Part shown: one piece after another, positions 60,528 to 64,000 of the stretch | Layout of the letters: every line of letters starts with the position of its first letter | Position numbering within the stretch: the stretch's first letter is position 1 | NCBI GenBank assembly: GCA_019639115.1 | Contig: JAHBSM010000013.1 | Coordinates: 1-64,000, forward strand | DNA from: Acidobacteriota bacterium | Lineage (GTDB): Bacteria > Acidobacteriota > Blastocatellia > Pyrinomonadales > Pyrinomonadaceae | Reading direction: 5' to 3' | Length of the DNA stretch: 64,000 nt | Position numbers and translations under genes: made by a program | The notes under the pieces: generated by a model | The model's database searches: none | What the model was told of the DNA's origin: nothing | The model's input: the letters and a program-made list of their open reading frames with translations, nothing else

Positions 60528-61322
60528 ATGTCTTCACCATCGACCGGATCTTTGCCCCGGATCTTGACGATAGCCACCAATGCGTTCCGCGAAGCGGTGC
60601 GCGACCGTGTGCTCTACAATCTGATCGTTTTTGTACTTCTGATCACGGTAAGCGCTGTCTTCTTGAGCGAACTCTCGGGCGGCCACGCCGGCCGTGTCAT
60701 CACTAATCTCGGACTCACAGCAATATTGTTCATTGGGACGTTCATAGCGATCTTTGTAGGCGTAAGCCTTGTTTGGAAAGAGATCGAAAAACGAACCGTA
60801 TTTTCGATCTTTGCAAAGCCCGTCGGCAGGACCGAGTTCCTGGTCGGGAGATATCTGGGCCTCGCTGCTACGCTATTCGTGAATATTGCCGTAATGGGAG
60901 CCGGGCTGTCGCTGGCGCTTCTATTTGTTGGCGATCGACCGCTCGCTGCGGCGATCTGGCCGGCTATACTGCTGATCTTTCTCGAATTATCGGTTACGAC
61001 CGCGGTCGCGATCTTGTTCTCGTCATTCTCGACACCGGCTCTCTCGGCAATGCTGACCTTCCTGATTTTTGTGATCGGGCATTTCAGTTCGACCATCAAA
61101 GAGCTCGCCGGTGCGCTTGCGTCACCCGCCGCTAAAGCGATAGTCGAGGCGATCTACTACGGGTTGCCGAATTACCGCGTTTTCAGCTTTATTACCGAGA
61201 CGTCGAATTATATGCTGCCGACCGGGCGAATGATGGCCGGTGCCGTCGCATACGCGTTTGGCCTGACTGCGGTCGTCCTGTCCATTGCATCAATAGTTTT
61301 TAGCCGGAGGGATATGAAATGA
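60528..61322 (+). CDS. ABC-2 type transporter permease (PilI-like candidate)
   Basis: A 264-residue membrane protein with about six helices. The start RILTIATNAFREAVRDRVLYNLIVFVLLITVSAVFLSEL and the GVSLVWKEIEKRTVFSIFAKPVGRTEFLVGRYLG block are typical of ABC-2 export permeases. It forms a unit with the next two genes (four-base overlap, then two bases), ending with the ATPase. The position just after the pilins recalls the pilGHI transporter of Myxococcus, which is needed for pilus assembly. The cargo is unknown. Confidence 0.85.
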   Translation: MSSPSTGSLPRILTIATNAFREAVRDRVLYNLIVFVLLITVSAVFLSELSGGHAGRVITNLGLTAILFIGTFIAIFVGVSLVWKEIEKRTVFSIFAKPVGRTEFLVGRYLGLAATLFVNIAVMGAGLSLALLFVGDRPLAAAIWPAILLIFLELSVTTAVAILFSSFSTPALSAMLTFLIFVIGHFSSTIKELAGALASPAAKAIVEAIYYGLPNYRVFSFITETSNYMLPTGRMMAGAVAYAFGLTAVVLSIASIVFSRRDMK

Positions 61323-62260
61323 TCCGAGCCATCCGGCCAAGGCCGTCCATCGCGGCGATCCTGATCGTACTTGCGGGACTCGCCGTGTCGATCCCTGCCA
61401 GCCGCTATGCAATGGATGCCAAGCCTCAACTCCCGGCCGAATACTCCGACGGCGACCTGACCTTTGACGCGGGTTCGATACGCGGATTCACGTTCGGCGC
61501 CGATGGATTGGTCGCGGACGTGTATTTTATCCGGGCGCTTCAGTATATAGGCGACAAGATCCTCGCGTCGGATCTCGACTCGGTGAACCTCGACGACCTC
61601 CGTTCGCTTGATCCGCGGCTTCTGCATCCGTATCTAGATACGGCGACCGACCTGGACCCGCATTACATTGCAGCGTACTCGTACGGCGCGGTCGTTTTGC
61701 CCGCGATCGACTCTGATAAAGCTATCGCACTTACAAAGAAAGGTATCGCCAATAATCCTGACGCGTGGCGGCTCCACCAATATCTCGGTTACGTTTACTG
61801 GCGTCTCGGCCGATACGAAGAGGCAGCCGAGACCTATGCTCAAGGCGCGGCGATCGAGGGGGCGCCTACGTTTCTGCGTGTGATGGCCGCGGTGATGCAA
61901 AAACAAGGAGGCAGCCGCGATACGGCGCGAGCGATCTTCGCGGACATGGCGACCAACTCGGCCGACGACAGCATACGCGCGATGGCTCAGCGGCGTTTGG
62001 CGGAGCTTGCGGCACTGGACGAACTCGACGCGATAAATGCCGCATTGAGCAAGCTGGCCGAAGCAAATCGACGGTGCCCTGCGACGCTTGGCGAGGCCGT
62101 ACCATTGCTTCGCGAAGTAAAGCTGCCGGCGGGAGGCGAATTTCGCGTCGATCGCGGCGGCCACCTTGTCGATCCGACGGGCGTCCCTTATATGCTGGAC
62201 TCAAAGAACTGTTCCGCGACCGTCGATCCTGTGCGTTCGACGATCAAGCTGGAGAAATAA
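61319..62260 (+). CDS. Membrane-anchored TPR protein between the ABC transporter genes
   Basis: A 313-residue protein with one N-terminal hydrophobic helix (SIAAILIVLAGLAVSIPAS) and then TPR-type helical repeats (YIAAYSYGAVVLPAIDSDKAIALTKKGIANNPDAWRLHQYLGYVYWRLGRYEEAAETY). The helix should anchor it so that the TPRs face outside. It overlaps the permease gene by four bases and is two bases before the ATPase gene, so it probably works with the transporter. It could be the local counterpart of PilG, but the sequence gives only the arrangement, not the identity. Confidence 0.78.
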   Translation: MIRAIRPRPSIAAILIVLAGLAVSIPASRYAMDAKPQLPAEYSDGDLTFDAGSIRGFTFGADGLVADVYFIRALQYIGDKILASDLDSVNLDDLRSLDPRLLHPYLDTATDLDPHYIAAYSYGAVVLPAIDSDKAIALTKKGIANNPDAWRLHQYLGYVYWRLGRYEEAAETYAQGAAIEGAPTFLRVMAAVMQKQGGSRDTARAIFADMATNSADDSIRAMAQRRLAELAALDELDAINAALSKLAEANRRCPATLGEAVPLLREVKLPAGGEFRVDRGGHLVDPTGVPYMLDSKNCSATVDPVRSTIKLEK

Positions 62261-62262
62261 AA

Positions 62263-63201
62263 ATGGACCACGTGATCGAGATCGATGGGCTCTCGAAGGA
62301 GTACGAGACCGGATTCTGGCGAAAAAGGCGTACGCTGGCGCTTGACGGCCTGACGCTCAGCGTTCGCCCGGGCCAAATATTCGGCTTCCTCGGCGGCAAC
62401 GGAGCCGGCAAGACCACGACGATCAAGACGCTGATGCGGCTCCAGTTCCCTACCGGCGGGTCCGCACGCATACTCGGCCGCGATATTTCGGATATCGAGA
62501 CCCATCGCCGGATAGGTTATTCGCCTGAGAATCCGTACTTTTACGATTACCTTACGGCGAGCGAGCTGATGGACTATTTTGGACGGCTTTTTGGTATCGA
62601 CCCGGATACACGTAGGCGGCGTGCGGATGAACTCCTGACCGCGGTCGGGATCGAAGACAAGGACCGGCGGCGTCAGCTTCGTAAATTCTCAAAAGGAATG
62701 CTCCAGCGCGTAAGCCTCGCTCAGGCGCTTATCAACGAACCGGAACTCGTATTCCTGGACGAACCAATGAGCGGGCTTGATCCGGTCGGTCGACGCGAGA
62801 TCCGCGAGCTCATCGCCGGATTGCGCGACCGAGGCGTGACGGTCTTTATGTCCACTCACATATTGTCGGACATCGAGGCTTTATGCGACGAGGTGGCGAT
62901 ACTCAGAGCGGGCAGACTCGCGGCTTCCGGCACGCTTTCGGATCTGCTTGAGGATTCGGGAGATGCACGTTCGCTTGAGATCATCGTTCGGGGCGTCGAG
63001 GCCGACGAGATTCGTGAACGTGTCGAGCTGGTCGCAGGCGCTACGCTCGCGGCCAAGCCCAATGGCGTTTCTGTTATCGTCTTGGACGAGACCGATATCG
63101 ACGCGGTGCTTCAGATAGCTCGCGAATCCGGCGGGCGACTGGCGTCTATCTCACCAGTCAAGCAATCGCTCGAGGAGCTTTTCGTTCGTCAAACTGAATA
63201 A
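62263..63201 (+). CDS. ABC transporter ATP-binding protein (PilH-like candidate)
   Basis: A 312-residue ATPase of the export type. Walker A GFLGGNGAGKTTT is at 41-53, the signature is RKFSKGMLQRVSLAQAL (a variant of LSGGQ), Walker B is LVFLDEPMSGLDPVGRREI near 160-180, and the H-loop is STHILSD. A C-terminal domain of about 95 residues follows, as in DrrA/CcmA-type exporters. The ATG at 62263 is chosen because the frame upstream overlaps the TPR gene. It closes the three-gene transporter unit. Confidence 0.92.
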   Translation: MDHVIEIDGLSKEYETGFWRKRRTLALDGLTLSVRPGQIFGFLGGNGAGKTTTIKTLMRLQFPTGGSARILGRDISDIETHRRIGYSPENPYFYDYLTASELMDYFGRLFGIDPDTRRRRADELLTAVGIEDKDRRRQLRKFSKGMLQRVSLAQALINEPELVFLDEPMSGLDPVGRREIRELIAGLRDRGVTVFMSTHILSDIEALCDEVAILRAGRLAASGTLSDLLEDSGDARSLEIIVRGVEADEIRERVELVAGATLAAKPNGVSVIVLDETDIDAVLQIARESGGRLASISPVKQSLEELFVRQTE

Positions 63202-63206
63202 CGGCA

Positions 63207-63713
63207 CTATTCGGCCTTGATCGCCGTGACCTTCCAGTTGATCTGAGCTCTCTCTGACTTGGGCGGAAATCCGTCGAGCGTGAGGTTCGCCTGCATTCTT
63301 TCGCCGGGCCCGAGTTCAGGCCGCTGAACCGGGACGACCAAGACGTTCCTCTCTTTGAGCACATTCCGTTTGAGGTCGATGACCTTTACGTTCACTTCAA
63401 GCGCCTTGATCGTCTTTTTCGAGCGGTTGAGGATGTTGCCGCGTATGAACATCGAGATCGTGCCGAGCCCTGTAGGCGACTCGACCGTATTCTCGTCGGT
63501 CTCGATCAGGATGTCTTTGTTCAATTCGGCAAACTCCGGCGTGCCTTCGCGCAATGCTCCGGCCAGGATCTGGGCGGTCTGATCCTCGATCGACGGCCGC
63601 TGCGACAGCAGATAGATCAGCCCTCCGATGGCGATCACGCCGACCAGCGCACCGACGATGAACACCGGGCTGAATCGACCCTGTTTTTCCTGCTTACCGA
63701 ACATCTCATCCAT
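63207..63713 (-). CDS. Membrane-anchored hypothetical protein with beta-sandwich domain
   Basis: A 168-residue protein. A basic lead and one membrane helix (VFIVGALVGVIAIGGLIYLLS, near 17-37) are followed by a beta-rich domain with IRGNILNRSKKTIKALEVNVKVIDLKRNVLKERNV and LGPGERMQANLTLDGFPP. This is the arrangement of DUF2393/FxLYD-type domains, which give a conserved beta-sandwich outside the cytoplasm. The role is unknown. It ends 6 bases from the ATPase stop (convergent) and is divergent from priA. Confidence 0.7.
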   Translation of the reverse strand: MDEMFGKQEKQGRFSPVFIVGALVGVIAIGGLIYLLSQRPSIEDQTAQILAGALREGTPEFAELNKDILIETDENTVESPTGLGTISMFIRGNILNRSKKTIKALEVNVKVIDLKRNVLKERNVLVVPVQRPELGPGERMQANLTLDGFPPKSERAQINWKVTAIKAE

Positions 63714-63772
63714 ATACTTGGCCTCGTTAACGAGTGTGCCGATAGGTTATCATCTTGTCCATCGGCGCGTAA

Positions 63773-64000
63773 ATGACACTAGATCTGTATCCAGACACTC
63801 CATGGACAATGTTTGCCGAGATCGCCCTGCCGGTGCCGATCCGGCGGACGTTCACCTATTTGATCCCGCCTGAGCTCATTGAGGCGGCCGCGGTTGGCTG
63901 CCGCGTTGAGGTTTCGTTTCGCAATCGACAGCTTGTCGGATACGTGGTCGGTATCCAGGATCGGCCGTCAGCTGATGAGCAGATAGATATCTCGAAGATC
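63773..64000 (+). CDS. priA: Primosomal protein N' (PriA), N-terminal part (3' end outside window)
   Basis: The first 76 residues of a protein that matches PriA: FAEIALPVPIRRTFTYLIPPEL and VGCRVEVSFRNRQLVGYVVGI are the first blocks of its 3'-DNA-binding domain. PriA is the helicase that restarts stalled replication forks. The start may be the ATG at 63773 or the internal one at 63809 (MFAEIALPV), which fits the family better. The helicase domains lie outside the window, so the identity rests on this short part. Confidence 0.85.
   Translation, partial: MTLDLYPDTPWTMFAEIALPVPIRRTFTYLIPPELIEAAAVGCRVEVSFRNRQLVGYVVGIQDRPSADEQIDISKI

Overview
The window is one stretch of bacterial chromosome at moderate to high G+C. 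It has the habits of an Acidobacteriota genome, most likely class Blastocatellia (Pyrinomonadaceae-like). The pointers are a Sig-70_X6-type ECF sigma factor near a giant Ser/Thr kinase with TolB-like and TPR modules, a VWA protein of the acidobacterial type, secreted proteins built from FG-GAP/VCBS repeats that end in a short Trp-containing tail, a DUF885 peptidase-like protein and tandem GAF-GGDEF proteins. The phylum is inferred from protein families, not from a marker gene. I saw no rRNA, tRNA, CRISPR array, prophage or intact transposase.

Layout. 1-2944: housekeeping string obg (partial), nadD, rsfS, rlmH, a DksA-like zinc protein and comF, mostly with overlapping ends. 2952-6919: a secreted sugar dehydrogenase with FG-GAP repeats, tsaD, and a VOC/DUF4286 pair. 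6986-13134: ECF sigma factor, VOC-like protein, the 1408-residue kinase, and a small membrane protein. 13147-18488: M28 peptidase, DUF885 protein, and two tandem GAF-GGDEF proteins, one degenerate. 18624-20721: a visibly AT-richer insert bounded by two near-identical 26-base terminator-like repeats. It carries a REP-like hairpin doublet, a good sigma-70 promoter and a coupled two-gene unit (nucleotidyltransferase-fold protein plus an unrecognised partner). This is the best candidate for an undescribed system.

20746-30198: deoB, VWA protein, FG-GAP protein, trxA, an Rrf2-YceI-oxidoreductase operon with a likely Rrf2 operator, and a LysM lytic transglycosylase. 30401-41089: lon, nrdR, a flippase-like membrane protein, small hypothetical genes, a class II cyclic-nucleotide phosphodiesterase-like protein, two SDRs, an MGDG-synthase/MurG-like glycosyltransferase and a radical SAM protein. 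41199-48726: cysteine desulfurase, a cassette of small overlapping genes ending in a secreted peptide with repeated GIIILG motifs, a GGDEF-EAL protein, prolyl oligopeptidase and an RRM protein. 48786-55596: class A PBP, a potassium channel/TrkA gene split by a one-base frameshift, an epimerase lacking the catalytic Lys, a WaaF-GmhB fusion and a cupin.

55610-63201 is a type IV pilus regulation block: PilS-like kinase, PilR-like sigma-54 activator, two tandem pilins each preceded by the same TGGCACG-N4-TTGTA sigma-54 element, then a three-gene ABC transporter unit recalling myxobacterial pilGHI. The window closes with an anchored hypothetical protein and the 5' end of priA.
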